Assembly: GCA_050010255.1 (NCBI GenBank)
Contig: JBEKLJ010000100.1
Coordinates: forward strand, 1 to 12,488
Source of the DNA: JBEKLJ01 sp050010255
GTDB lineage: Bacteria > Acidobacteriota > Terriglobia > Bryobacterales > Bryobacteraceae
Length of the DNA: 12,488 bases
Reading direction: 5' to 3'
Under the pieces are notes generated by a model. That model saw nothing but the letters and a program-made list of their open reading frames with translations. It was not told the origin of the DNA and ran no database searches. Positions within the stretch are counted from its first letter, which is position 1; every line of letters begins with the position of its first letter. The translations under genes were made by a program, and so were the position numbers. This document shows positions 1 to 6,913 of the stretch, in pieces.

Positions 1-1244
1 CGCGGCGGCGCTTCGGTCCCCGGCCGGTGCGAGAATTGCTTCACCACGGGCATGGCGCCGCCGGTCGAGACCTGGCCGGTGATCATCAATTCGAGCCGGC
101 CGCGGGCCTCCTCGGGAATGGCGTGCATCACCCCGAGCATGTCCTGCACGGTGTCGCGATAGCCGAGCCCGTCGCGCTCGCCGGCATAGGTGAGGCTGGC
201 GGCCCGCGACCAGGCGTAGGTGATCAGGCAGTTGAACGGGCTCCACATGTTCAGCATGCTGTTGAGCTCGGCGTCGGGCGTCGCCACCCTCATGCCGGCG
301 AGCCGCTCGTGCCAGTAGCTCTTCAGCGCGGCCAGTTCTTCGCGCACCCGGTCCATGCTCGCGAACTCTTCCGCCGCCCGGCGGCCCTGTTCCCGGGCCG
401 TGCCGATGCCCACCAGCACCAGGAACTCCCGCGTCTGGCCGGGTTCGAGCGCGAGTGGCACCTGGAAGGTGCCGCAACCGTTGTCCCCGGCCGCGAGTGA
501 ATTGGTGCACTGGCCGCGCGCGACCACTGAGGGGTTGGCGTAGCTGCCGTAGGCGCCGATGAAGGCGGTACGGTCGGTGTCGAAGCCCGAGACCTCGGCG
601 CCCACCAGCGCCAGGAAGGTGTGCCGTCCCTGGTCGTGATTTTCGAACTCCTCGGGCCGGTGCGGCACATTCACGTTCAAGCCGTGGTCGATGATGTTGC
701 CTTCGACCGACATCCGGACGATGTGCTGGGTGTATTGGAGATTGAAGGTGTCCTGCCAGGCCTTCCAGTTGCCGGCGTACTCGACGAAGGTGAACGCGCT
801 CAGCCGGCGCGGCGTTGGCCCGAGATTGGTCACCTTGACGTGCCAGCATTCGAAGTCCTTCCCCAGTGGCACGAAATAGACCGTCTCCACCCGCACGCCG
901 GAGTACTCCGACGAAATGATGGTGTAGGCGCTGCCGTGACGGCACTCCGACCGGAACTGGTCGAGCGGCTTGCCCACAGGCTGCCAGGAGGCCGACCAGT
1001 AGTCCTTCGTGTCGTGGTCGTGGAGGTAGATATAGCGTCCCGGCTGGTCCATCGGCAGCGAGTTGAAGAAAAGCCGCAGGAAACGCCCTTGGGCGGCCGA
1101 CTTATAGAAGCTGTAGCCGCCGGCGTTGTTGGTGATGATAGCGCCGTATTCGGTGCTGCCCAGGTAGTTACTCCACGATTTCGGCGTGTCCGGCCGGGTA
1201 ATGACGTACTCTTTGTTCCGGTCGTCGAAATATCCGTATTGCAT
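1..1244 (-). CDS. GH94 cellobiose-phosphorylase-like enzyme (3' part missing)
   Basis: Inverting phosphorylase of glycoside hydrolase family 94. Cellobiose phosphorylase (EC 2.4.1.20), the best-known member, converts cellobiose and phosphate to glucose-1-phosphate and glucose in the cytoplasm. Reading the minus strand from ATG 1242-1244 gives 414 codons without a stop, about half of the usual ~800 aa. The N-terminus MQYGYFDDRN and the segment RPDTPKSWSNYLG are typical of family openings. Residues 1-~300 look like the N-terminal beta-sandwich and lead into the start of the helical barrel. GYRDTVQD at 361-368 matches the conserved sugar-binding segment, with Arg363 and Asp368. The catalytic Asp lies in the missing part. 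GAGAGGAAG just before the ATG is a good ribosome binding site. The gene lies 9 nt downstream of the symporter gene, so the two are probably co-transcribed. Substrate could instead be another beta-glucoside or chitobiose; I cannot tell from this half. Confidence 0.9.
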   Translation of the reverse strand, partial: MQYGYFDDRNKEYVITRPDTPKSWSNYLGSTEYGAIITNNAGGYSFYKSAAQGRFLRLFFNSLPMDQPGRYIYLHDHDTKDYWSASWQPVGKPLDQFRSECRHGSAYTIISSEYSGVRVETVYFVPLGKDFECWHVKVTNLGPTPRRLSAFTFVEYAGNWKAWQDTFNLQYTQHIVRMSVEGNIIDHGLNVNVPHRPEEFENHDQGRHTFLALVGAEVSGFDTDRTAFIGAYGSYANPSVVARGQCTNSLAAGDNGCGTFQVPLALEPGQTREFLVLVGIGTAREQGRRAAEEFASMDRVREELAALKSYWHERLAGMRVATPDAELNSMLNMWSPFNCLITYAWSRAASLTYAGERDGLGYRDTVQDMLGVMHAIPEEARGRLELMITGQVSTGGAMPVVKQFSHRPGTEAPP

Positions 1245-1253
1245 GTCTTCCTC

Positions 1254-2612
1254 TCAGGCCCGCGCCGCTTTGGCCCGGATCTCGGCCAGCTCGGCCTGGA
1301 TCTTCCGGGTAGTCCGCTCATCGAGCCGGTACAGTAACATACCGAGCCCCGCCAGCGCGCTGCCGATGGCCGGAATGATGCTGACCAGCAGCCGGATCCC
1401 GTGCTGGGCCTGGACGCTTTGCTGCACGTTGGCGTGGAAGCCGTAATAGCCCAGCAGCCAGGCGGCAATCGACCCGCCGATGGCCCAGCCGAACTTGTTC
1501 GACATCCCCGAGGCGGAGAACACCAGTCCGGTGGCCCGCCGGCCGGTCCGCCACTCCGAGTAGTCGGCGGTATCGGCGTACATGGCCCAGACCAGCGCCG
1601 AAGTCGGCCCCATCAGCAGGTTCACCAGCACCTGGTACACGAACATCATCACGAACTGCTGCGGTGCGACCCAATAGGACAGGGCGGTCAGCACGGTGGT
1701 CAACAGCATCAGCCCTATGTAGGCGTTCTTCCGCCCGGTTTTCGGGGTCACGAACTGAACCAGGAACGTGCCCAGCATCGACATCAGCGTGCCCACCACC
1801 ATGTAAGTGGCGGCCAGCGTCTCGCTGCCGACATAGTATTTGAAGTAATAGATGATCGAGCCGTTGCGGATCGAGACGTAGCACACCGTGAAGATGCCCA
1901 GCGCGCAGAGGATCAGCCAGGGCGTGTTGGCGAGCAGGTCGCGCAGGTCCCGGCCGAGCGAAGTGCGCTGGTCCTTGACCGGCTGAACCCGCTCCCGCGT
2001 CAGGGCGAAGGTCAGCAGGAACAGCGCCACGGCCAGGGCCGCATACACCCCCATGGTGACCTGATATCCGCGGGCCGAGTTGCCCTTGCCGAAATAGCCC
2101 ACCAGGTACAGCGTGGCCCATTGGACGGCCAGCCCCGCCAGGAAGGCGAACGTGAAGCGGTAGGAGGACAGGCTGGTGCGCTCCTGCGAATCCGGGGAGA
2201 TGACGCCCATCAGCGCCGAATAGGGGACGTTGATGGCCGAGTAGACCATCATCATCAGCGACAGGGTCACGTAGGCGTAGACCAGCTTTCCGGAAGGGCT
2301 GAATGAGGGGGTGGTGAAGGTCAGGACGCTGATGATCCCGAACGGCAGGGCCATCCAGAGCAGGTAGGGGCGGAACTTGCCCCAGCGGGTCCGGGTGCGG
2401 TCGGCGAGCATGCCGATGAGCAGGTCGAAGCCGGTGTCCCAGACTCGGGTCACCAGCAGCATGGTGGCCAGGGCGGTGGCGGTCAGGCCGAAGGTGTCGG
2501 TATAGAAGTTGAGCTGGAAGTAGATGAAGGTCATCCAGAACAGGTTGGAGGCGCCATCGCCAAAGGCGTAGCCGATCTTCTCCGCGACGGACAGCTTGTG
2601 TGTCTCCGACAT
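1254..2612 (-). CDS. GPH-family sugar:cation symporter (MelB-like MFS)
   Basis: Inner-membrane symporter of the glycoside-pentoside-hexuronide:cation family (TC 2.A.2), 452 aa, a normal length, with about 12 hydrophobic helices. The family hallmark after helix 2 is present: RTRTRWGKFRPYLLW begins near residue 72. Asp59 and Asp63 in VWDTGFD correspond to the cation-site pair Asp55/Asp59 of MelB (WDAxND), so Na+ or H+ coupling is probably retained. The GH94 phosphorylase gene follows after 9 nt, so the likely cargo is the disaccharide that enzyme splits; this is inferred from context only. The ATG at 2610-2612 fits the family N-terminus (LSVAEKIGYAFGD). The ribosome binding site is poor (only a GGA a few nt upstream). 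A possible -10, TAATCT, lies at 2621-2626 on the minus strand but has no convincing -35. Confidence 0.92.
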   Translation of the reverse strand: MSETHKLSVAEKIGYAFGDGASNLFWMTFIYFQLNFYTDTFGLTATALATMLLVTRVWDTGFDLLIGMLADRTRTRWGKFRPYLLWMALPFGIISVLTFTTPSFSPSGKLVYAYVTLSLMMMVYSAINVPYSALMGVISPDSQERTSLSSYRFTFAFLAGLAVQWATLYLVGYFGKGNSARGYQVTMGVYAALAVALFLLTFALTRERVQPVKDQRTSLGRDLRDLLANTPWLILCALGIFTVCYVSIRNGSIIYYFKYYVGSETLAATYMVVGTLMSMLGTFLVQFVTPKTGRKNAYIGLMLLTTVLTALSYWVAPQQFVMMFVYQVLVNLLMGPTSALVWAMYADTADYSEWRTGRRATGLVFSASGMSNKFGWAIGGSIAAWLLGYYGFHANVQQSVQAQHGIRLLVSIIPAIGSALAGLGMLLYRLDERTTRKIQAELAEIRAKAARA

Positions 2613-2714
2613 GGGAATCCAGATTACCGCACCGCGGTTCGCGGTTCCACGGTGGGAGGGAGGGATTCACCGCCGCGGCGCGGAGACGCCGAGAAGACGA
2701 CGGACGAAGGGCTT

Positions 2715-2896
2715 CCTAACCCGATCTTCTCACACCCTTCGAAGCGAGGCGCCGCGCGAGGCCGGCAGATTCAAGGCGCGCGACGGGGTGAGCCCGCAGG
2801 TCCGTTACGGATCGAGGACTCACCCCGAGCGCAACTTGAGAAGATGCCGGCCTCCCGCAAGCCGCAGCCGAAGGCGTGCGAGAAGATCGGGTTAGG
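2715..2896. repeat. 182-bp imperfect palindromic repeat (copy 1)
   Basis: The outer 17-bp arms are perfect inverted copies: CCTAACCCGATCTTCTC at 2715-2731 and its complement at 2880-2896. Within them GAGGCCGGCA (2758-2767) pairs with 2845-2854, and CGGGGTGAG (2784-2792) pairs with 2819-2827. All of these share one centre near 2805.5, where TCCGT-T-ACGGA sits. The left arm at 2741-2785 matches 12132-12176 without gaps in about 36 of 45 positions, so this belongs to the same dispersed family as the repeat at 12110-12374. No transposase lies inside. It is probably a non-autonomous, MITE- or REP-like element. Confidence 0.82.
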
Positions 2897-3020
2897 ACTT
2901 GTGCCGGCCGTGGGGCGGGCGCGGGAGCTCCGGGCGGCTCTATAAAGGGGGCCAATGCTGTCGTCTCCAGAGGATTTGCCGAAGTCGTTCTCGCCCGCGC
3001 GCCTCACCCGAAGCCGCACT

Positions 3021-3038
3021 GCGCGGCTATCGCCGCGC
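3021..3038. repeat. 18-bp GC hairpin motif (copy 1, before the toxin-antitoxin pair)
   Basis: GCGCGGC at 3021-3027 and GCCGCGC at 3032-3038 form a perfect 7-bp stem around the loop TATC. A copy differing only in the loop (TGTC) occurs at 3778-3795, after the toxin gene. This one sits 5 bp upstream of the -35 of the toxin-antitoxin promoter. There is no T-tract, so it is not a standard intrinsic terminator. It may be a small dispersed repeat, or a chance match in GC-rich DNA. Confidence 0.55.
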
Positions 3039-3043
3039 TGCCC

Positions 3044-3074
3044 TTGACGGCCGGCGGCGCGTGACTGCTATACT
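3044..3074 (+). promoter_or_regulatory. Sigma-70-type promoter of the toxin-antitoxin pair
   Basis: TTGACG at 3044-3049 matches the -35 consensus in 5 of 6 positions. TATACT at 3069-3074 matches the -10 in 5 of 6 and is preceded by TGC, making an extended -10. The spacer is 19 bp, slightly long, which the extended -10 could offset. Transcription would begin near 3081, just ahead of the GAGG ribosome binding site at 3083-3086 and the GTG start at 3093. The call rests on motif matching only. Confidence 0.6.
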
Positions 3075-3092
3075 CGAGCTGCGAGGTGATTG

Positions 3093-3296
3093 GTGGACGG
3101 CAAACCAAATGATCCCCGCCTTAACTTCGATGCCAATCCTACGCTCGACGAGTTGATCGCCCAGCAGGGAAAGGGGCCGGTCATCGACGTCGAAGTCCTG
3201 CACGGCGATTTCTGGCCGGCGGAGGAGCCGATCGAGGACTTCCTGGCCGCCTTGCATGAGTGGCGTGGCCACAATACGGCAGACCGCGCGGCATGA
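3093..3296 (+). CDS. Short antitoxin-like protein partnering a PIN toxin
   Basis: Small acidic protein of 67 aa directly upstream of a PIN-domain gene, the usual place for a VapB-type antitoxin that binds and blocks its toxin. The C-terminal part, FWPAEEPIEDFLAALHEWR (about residues 41-59), resembles the amphipathic tail with which many VapC partners wrap the PIN domain. The N-terminal part is too short for me to recognise a DNA-binding fold, so autoregulation is uncertain. I chose GTG 3093 because GAGG at 3083-3086 lies 6 nt upstream. TTG at 3090 is the alternative but is too close to that site. The stop overlaps the toxin ATG as ATGA, implying translational coupling. Function is inferred from position and tail, not from a clear family match. 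Confidence 0.72.
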   Translation: MDGKPNDPRLNFDANPTLDELIAQQGKGPVIDVEVLHGDFWPAEEPIEDFLAALHEWRGHNTADRAA

Positions 3297-3694
3297 GCAG
3301 CGTCGTCGTCGACACGGACGTCGTCTCCTTCCTTTTCAAGAACCACCCGATCAGTACCCATTACGACGCCGACCTGGCCGGCCGGACTCTGGTGATTTCT
3401 TTCATGACCCTGGCTGAACTGGATCGGTGGGTAATCCACGCTAACTGGGGCGAGGCCCGCCGGCGCCGGCTGCGTGAGTACTTAGAACCGTTCGTCGTTC
3501 TTCCGTACAATCGGGCACTTTGCACGAAGTGGGCCGAGGTGACCGTGGCCGCGCAAGCGACTGGGCGTCGTATCGAATGCGCGGATGCCTGGATCGCCGC
3601 AACGGCACTGCTCTACGGTCTGCCTCTCGTCACCCACAATCGCGGCGACTACCGCGGAGTGCGGGATCTCGCCCTGATCTCACATGGGGAGTAG
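3293..3694 (+). CDS. vapC: PIN-domain ribonuclease toxin (VapC family)
   Basis: A 133-aa PIN-domain protein, typical VapC length. VapC toxins are Mg2+-dependent endoribonucleases that cut tRNA or rRNA when released from their antitoxin. The acidic site is visible: Asp7 in VVDTD, Glu42 in TLAEL, Asp98 in ECADAWIAATAL, and Asp119 in THNRGDY near the C-terminus. The order and spacing fit the family, so it is probably active. ATG 3293-3295 overlaps the antitoxin stop by 2 nt (ATGA). An in-frame start further upstream at 3260 would lie inside the antitoxin gene and add residues foreign to the fold. It is probably expressed from the promoter at 3044-3074. The target RNA cannot be predicted. Confidence 0.9.
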   Translation: MSSVVVDTDVVSFLFKNHPISTHYDADLAGRTLVISFMTLAELDRWVIHANWGEARRRRLREYLEPFVVLPYNRALCTKWAEVTVAAQATGRRIECADAWIAATALLYGLPLVTHNRGDYRGVRDLALISHGE

Positions 3695-3777
3695 GGAAGG
3701 TTGCTCTTCCGACGCCTTCCATACGAGCGACGACAATTCCGTACCCCGACGGCGGCAATTCGATGGCGCCTTGCGCC

Positions 3778-3795
3778 GCGCGGCTGTCGCCGCGC
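3778..3795. repeat. 18-bp GC hairpin motif (copy 2, after the toxin-antitoxin pair)
   Basis: Same 7-bp stem as at 3021-3038 (GCGCGGC / GCCGCGC), with loop TGTC instead of TATC. It lies between the convergent toxin and hypothetical genes (3695-3884). That interval also has a tandem duplication of GAACGCCCCG at 3812-3831 and no gene I can support. The hairpin could weakly stop transcription from either side, but there is no T-tract. Confidence 0.5.
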
Positions 3796-3884
3796 CACCC
3801 GGCAGCGAGCTGAACGCCCCGGAACGCCCCGCCGCCAGCCGCCCCGAATGCCGGCGGAGCGCTGTCCTTCAAGTACGACCTGCT

Positions 3885-4532
3885 TCAGTTGGGGTAGTCG
3901 CAGGTCAGCGTGGTGTGGACGTCCCGCTCCCATCTCGTCATGGTCGCTTCGAAGCCCTTGAAAAGAGCCAACGCAAGCTCCTTGGGCTGGTTTGAGAAGC
4001 CGAGCCTGACGATGAACTTGAAGTCCACCGCCGGAATGCGATTCTGCGCGCAGCGAAGCGTCATCGCCCTCACAGCGGCGTCGCGCATCTCGACCCACTC
4101 GGCGGCGCCCAGTTCGGCCCTGTGCGCCCCCGACACCCACTGCCGCAGCTTCTCCGCGTCCCGTTGCGGCAGGGAGGGCAGCGGCTGCTGGAACGCCCAC
4201 GCCGTGACCCCATAGGCGTAAGCCTTGTGCCCGAGGATCTGCACCGCGTAGCGGTTCGCGTTGCCGATGACGCACAGCGTGTCAATGATGAACGTGAGCT
4301 CCGACAGGCCCGGGACCGACAGGAACCCAACAGCCGACTGGAGACGCGCCAGCAGCCCCCCAGCCTTGATGAGGTTGAGGTATTCGAACACCTGCAAGGC
4401 GTCTTCCACGTATCCCTTTGCCGCCAGGAATTGCGCAACAAAGCTCCGATCTCGGGCGAGCTCGGGATGCTCGTTGACGATGGACTCCACCAAGCGTTCC
4501 TTCTCGGCTTCAGACAGAATTGAGCTCGGCAT
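3885..4532 (-). CDS. Hypothetical protein, 215 aa, no family recognised
   Basis: I do not recognise this protein. It looks soluble and mostly helical. There is no signal peptide or clear membrane span, although residues ~55-90 are moderately hydrophobic and contain the motif VIGNANRYAVQILG. Other notable stretches are AYAYGVTAWAF near 104-114 and an acidic/Arg-rich middle around 120-150. It is a real gene by several signs: a strong AGGAGG ribosome binding site lies 6 nt before ATG 4530-4532, the frame is open throughout, and the residue mix is ordinary. It stands alone, convergent with the PIN toxin and divergent from nfeD, in what looks like an accessory patch. It could be cargo acquired with the toxin-antitoxin pair, but nothing in the sequence ties the two together. 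Confidence 0.75.
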   Translation of the reverse strand: MPSSILSEAEKERLVESIVNEHPELARDRSFVAQFLAAKGYVEDALQVFEYLNLIKAGGLLARLQSAVGFLSVPGLSELTFIIDTLCVIGNANRYAVQILGHKAYAYGVTAWAFQQPLPSLPQRDAEKLRQWVSGAHRAELGAAEWVEMRDAAVRAMTLRCAQNRIPAVDFKFIVRLGFSNQPKELALALFKGFEATMTRWERDVHTTLTCDYPN

Positions 4533-4759
4533 CGTCGCCCTCCTGTGCCTGGCGTTCGGCGGCTGCGAAGGCCGGCCGCCCTCGCGCCGGCTCGAACACC
4601 GGAATCCGGGATCAGTTTACCTCGTTCCGCGCTCTCCGGAGCGTCGGCTGTCCGGCCGGGCCTCCCCGCCGCGGCGGCCCGCCTAGGCCCATTGGGGTTT
4701 CCCGCCCGCGTCACAACGAACCTCCGCCCCCGGCTCGCCACCCGCGGCTGCGAACCCGG

Positions 4760-4768
4760 TGCTATAGT
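4760..4768 (+). promoter_or_regulatory. Candidate extended -10 for the nfeD operon
   Basis: TGCTATAGT is an extended -10 (TGn followed by TATAGT, 5 of 6 to consensus), nearly identical to TGCTATACT at 3066-3074. No good -35 lies 16-18 bp upstream, as expected for extended -10 promoters. Transcription would start near 4775, giving a very short or absent leader before the proposed TTG start at 4778. The 245-bp space from 4533 to 4777 shows no gene or repeat, and I found no clear promoter for the divergent hypothetical gene. Confidence 0.4.
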
Positions 4769-4777
4769 GTTCTTGCT

Positions 4778-6085
4778 TTGAGATTCCGGAGCGTGGTGGC
4801 GGCGATAGGGCTGCTGGCGGCCGTGGTGGCCAAGCCGGCGCCCGCCCAAAAGGTCGTGGCGGTCTCGATCGAGGGCGTAGTGCACCCCATCACGGCCGAG
4901 ATCGTCGGCCGCGCGATCCAGCAGGCTGAGCGGCAAGGCGCCGAGGCCGTGTTGGTGCGGCTCAACACCCCGGGCGGGCTCCTGGAGGCCACGCGCGAGA
5001 TCATCGAGAAGATCGTCGCCTCTCCCGTGCCCGTCATCACCTACGTCGAGCCGAGCGGCGGGCGGGCCGCCTCGGCCGGATTCTTCCTTCTCCAGGCCGG
5101 CGACGTGGCGGCCATGGCCCCTGGCACGCACACCGGCGCGGCCACGCCGGTGATGCTGGGCGGCGGGCAGATGGACCCGGTGATGCAGCGCAAGGTCCAG
5201 AACGACGCCGCCGCCTCGATCCGCAGCCTGAGCGGCAAGCGCGGCCGCAACGCCGCCCTGGCCGAGCAGACCGTGCTCGAGGCCAAGTCCTTCACCGATA
5301 GGGAGGCGCTCGAGAGCCGTCTGATCGAGTTCGTCGCCACGAACGAAGCCGACCTCTTCGGCCAGTTGAACGGCCGCGAGGTCACGCGCTTCGATGGCCG
5401 CCGGCAGACGCTGCGCTTTCGCCTGCCCCAGGTGGTCGAGTACGAGCCGACGCTGCGCCAGCGGATCGTCACCGCCATTGCCGACCCGAATATCGCCCTG
5501 GTGCTGCTCGTCCTGGGCGCGCTCGGCGTTTACGTGGAGTTCAGCAACCCCGGGCTGATCGTCCCGGGTGTGGCAGGAGCGATTCTCGTGGTAATGGGAC
5601 TTGCAGCCTTATCGGTGTTGCCAATCAACTGGGGCGCGGCGGCCTTGCTGGTGCTCGCGCTGGTTCTGTTCGTCCTGGAGGCCAAGTTCGCCACACACGG
5701 GCTGCTGACCGCGGGCGGCGCCGTCTCCATGGTTTTGGGTGCGCTGCTGCTGGTGGACAGCCCGCTGCCGGAGATGCGCATCCGGTTCGCGACGGCGCTG
5801 GCCGTGACCGTGCCGTTCGCCCTCGTCACCAGCTTTCTGGTCACACTGGCCGTCCGCGCGCGGCTGAGCAAGGTCCTCACCGGCGCCGCGGGCATGGTGG
5901 ACGAGTTCGGCGTGGCGCACACGGCGCTGGCGCCGCGCGGCAAGGTCTTCATTCACGGCGAGTATTGGGACGCGGTTTCATCGGCGCCGGTCGAAGCCGG
6001 CGCCACGGTCCAGGTGCGGAAGATCGAAGGGCTCACGCTGAGGGTCGAGCCGGCCTCGGAGGAGGCGAGAGGAAACCATGAGTGA
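4778..6085 (+). CDS. nfeD: NfeD-family membrane serine protease (ClpP-class)
   Basis: Long-form NfeD protein (435 aa) with an N-terminal ClpP-class serine protease domain, a membrane region and a C-terminal OB-fold domain. The archaeal relative PH1510 cuts the hydrophobic C-terminus of its partner stomatin. Visible here: a signal peptide at about 1-24 (MRFRSVV, hydrophobic core, PAPAQ); NTPGG at 63-67; Ser99 in AASAG and Lys139 in RKVQND, aligning with the Ser97/Lys138 catalytic pair of PH1510; hydrophobic spans between ~232 and ~360; and an OB domain from ~366. Start choice is uncertain. TTG 4778 gives a positively charged signal peptide but no ribosome binding site. GTG 4796 has a GGAG 4 nt upstream but loses the charged residues. 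The stop overlaps the slipin ATG by 8 nt, as often seen for this pair. Confidence 0.93.
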   Translation: MRFRSVVAAIGLLAAVVAKPAPAQKVVAVSIEGVVHPITAEIVGRAIQQAERQGAEAVLVRLNTPGGLLEATREIIEKIVASPVPVITYVEPSGGRAASAGFFLLQAGDVAAMAPGTHTGAATPVMLGGGQMDPVMQRKVQNDAAASIRSLSGKRGRNAALAEQTVLEAKSFTDREALESRLIEFVATNEADLFGQLNGREVTRFDGRRQTLRFRLPQVVEYEPTLRQRIVTAIADPNIALVLLVLGALGVYVEFSNPGLIVPGVAGAILVVMGLAALSVLPINWGAAALLVLALVLFVLEAKFATHGLLTAGGAVSMVLGALLLVDSPLPEMRIRFATALAVTVPFALVTSFLVTLAVRARLSKVLTGAAGMVDEFGVAHTALAPRGKVFIHGEYWDAVSSAPVEAGATVQVRKIEGLTLRVEPASEEARGNHE

Positions 6086-6866
6086 CAGCGACTATGTGTT
6101 TATCGGAGTAGGCATCATCATCGTTCTGGCTCTGGCCTGGATCCGAATCCTGGCCGAGTACGAGCGCGGGGTGATTTTCCGGCTGGGGCGCGTGCGCCCG
6201 CAACCGAAGGGGCCGGGCATATTCCTCGTTTTCCGGCCGCTAGACCGCATGGTGCGGATCTCGCTGCGGACGGAGGTGCTCGAAGTGCCGCCCCAGGACG
6301 TCGTCACGCGCGACAACGTCACGGTGAAGGTGAATGCGGTGATCTACTTCCGCGTCATCGATCCGACACGCGCGGTCATCGACGTCGCCAACTACCTCTA
6401 CGCCACCTCGCAGCTCGCCCAGACCACGCTGCGCAGTGTGCTCGGCGAGGTCGAGCTGGACGAGCTGCTCAGCCAGCGCGAGAAACTGAACGTGCGGCTG
6501 CAATCCGTGCTCGACCAGCACACCGGGCCGTGGGGGGTGAAGGTCGCCATGGTCGAGGTGAAGCAGGTGGACCTGCCCGATCAGATGATCCGCGCTATCG
6601 CGCGCCAGGCCGAGGCCGAGCGCGAGCGCCGCGCCAAGATCATTCACGCCGAAGGCGAATACATGGCGGCCGAGAAGCTCTCGATGGCGGCCGCGGTGAT
6701 CCAGAAGCAGCCCGCGGCGCTCCAGTTGCGCTACCTCCAGACGCTGGTCGAGATCGGGACCGAGAAGAACACGACTATCGTGTTTCCCTTGCCGCTCGAT
6801 ATAATCACGTCGTTGGGCAGGGCTCTGGACCGCCTCGGCGACGGCGCGCCGGCGCCCAAGCCTTGA
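6078..6866 (+). CDS. Slipin / stomatin-like SPFH (band 7) protein
   Basis: Membrane-anchored SPFH-domain scaffold, 262 aa, the partner of NfeD. Such proteins oligomerise on the inner membrane and organise lipid or protein domains. Residues 6-25 form the single N-terminal membrane span. The family signature RGVIFRLGRV is at 30-39, and PQDVVTRDNVTVKV follows near 72-85. A charged helical or coiled stretch (QAEAERERRAKIIHAEGE, about 177-194) is typical of prokaryotic slipins. The tail carries a hydrophobic patch, TTIVFPLPLDII at 232-243, the sort of site that the NfeD protease of Pyrococcus cleaves in its own stomatin. It overlaps nfeD by 8 nt (ATGAGTGA), so translation is coupled. Confidence 0.94.
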   Translation: MSDSDYVFIGVGIIIVLALAWIRILAEYERGVIFRLGRVRPQPKGPGIFLVFRPLDRMVRISLRTEVLEVPPQDVVTRDNVTVKVNAVIYFRVIDPTRAVIDVANYLYATSQLAQTTLRSVLGEVELDELLSQREKLNVRLQSVLDQHTGPWGVKVAMVEVKQVDLPDQMIRAIARQAEAERERRAKIIHAEGEYMAAEKLSMAAAVIQKQPAALQLRYLQTLVEIGTEKNTTIVFPLPLDIITSLGRALDRLGDGAPAPKP

Positions 6867-6913
6867 GGCCGGCGGCAGCCAGGGTCGCACCAGGAGACAG
6901 TTAACAGGTCCAG

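Larger units (their letters stand above)
2613..3092. other. Gene-free interval with repeats and the toxin-antitoxin promoter
   Basis: This 480-bp stretch between the divergent symporter and antitoxin genes has no credible gene. It holds a degenerate cgcggagacgccgag-type tract at about 2668-2702, the long palindrome at 2715-2896, a GC hairpin at 3021-3038 and a promoter at 3044-3074. Open frames crossing the palindrome give Arg/Pro/Ser-rich peptides without family features, and an ATG at 2955 opens only 30 codons. Confidence 0.8.

Noticed and set aside
1401..2306. 301-codon open frame on the plus strand
   Set aside because: It lies entirely opposite the symporter gene and encodes a His/Gln/Gly-rich peptide typical of antisense frames in high-GC DNA.
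2668..2702. Degenerate cgcggagacgccgag tract
   Set aside because: It resembles a short low-complexity repeat common in many high-GC environmental genomes. It is too short and degenerate here to call an element.
2598..3156. Several overlapping open frames of 60-115 codons on both strands between the symporter and antitoxin genes
   Set aside because: They run through the long palindrome and GC-rich repeat DNA, encode Arg/Pro/Ser-rich peptides without domains and overlap each other. They are byproducts of GC-rich repeats.
3695..3720. Possible terminator hairpin GGAAG-gttgct-CTTCC after the toxin gene
   Set aside because: The stem is only 5 bp with no T-tract, so it is too weak to support a terminator.
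4520..4777. Upstream extension of the nfeD frame to position 4520
   Set aside because: It would run into the divergent hypothetical gene, precede the signal peptide with a Pro/Arg-rich stretch, and begin before the likely promoter.
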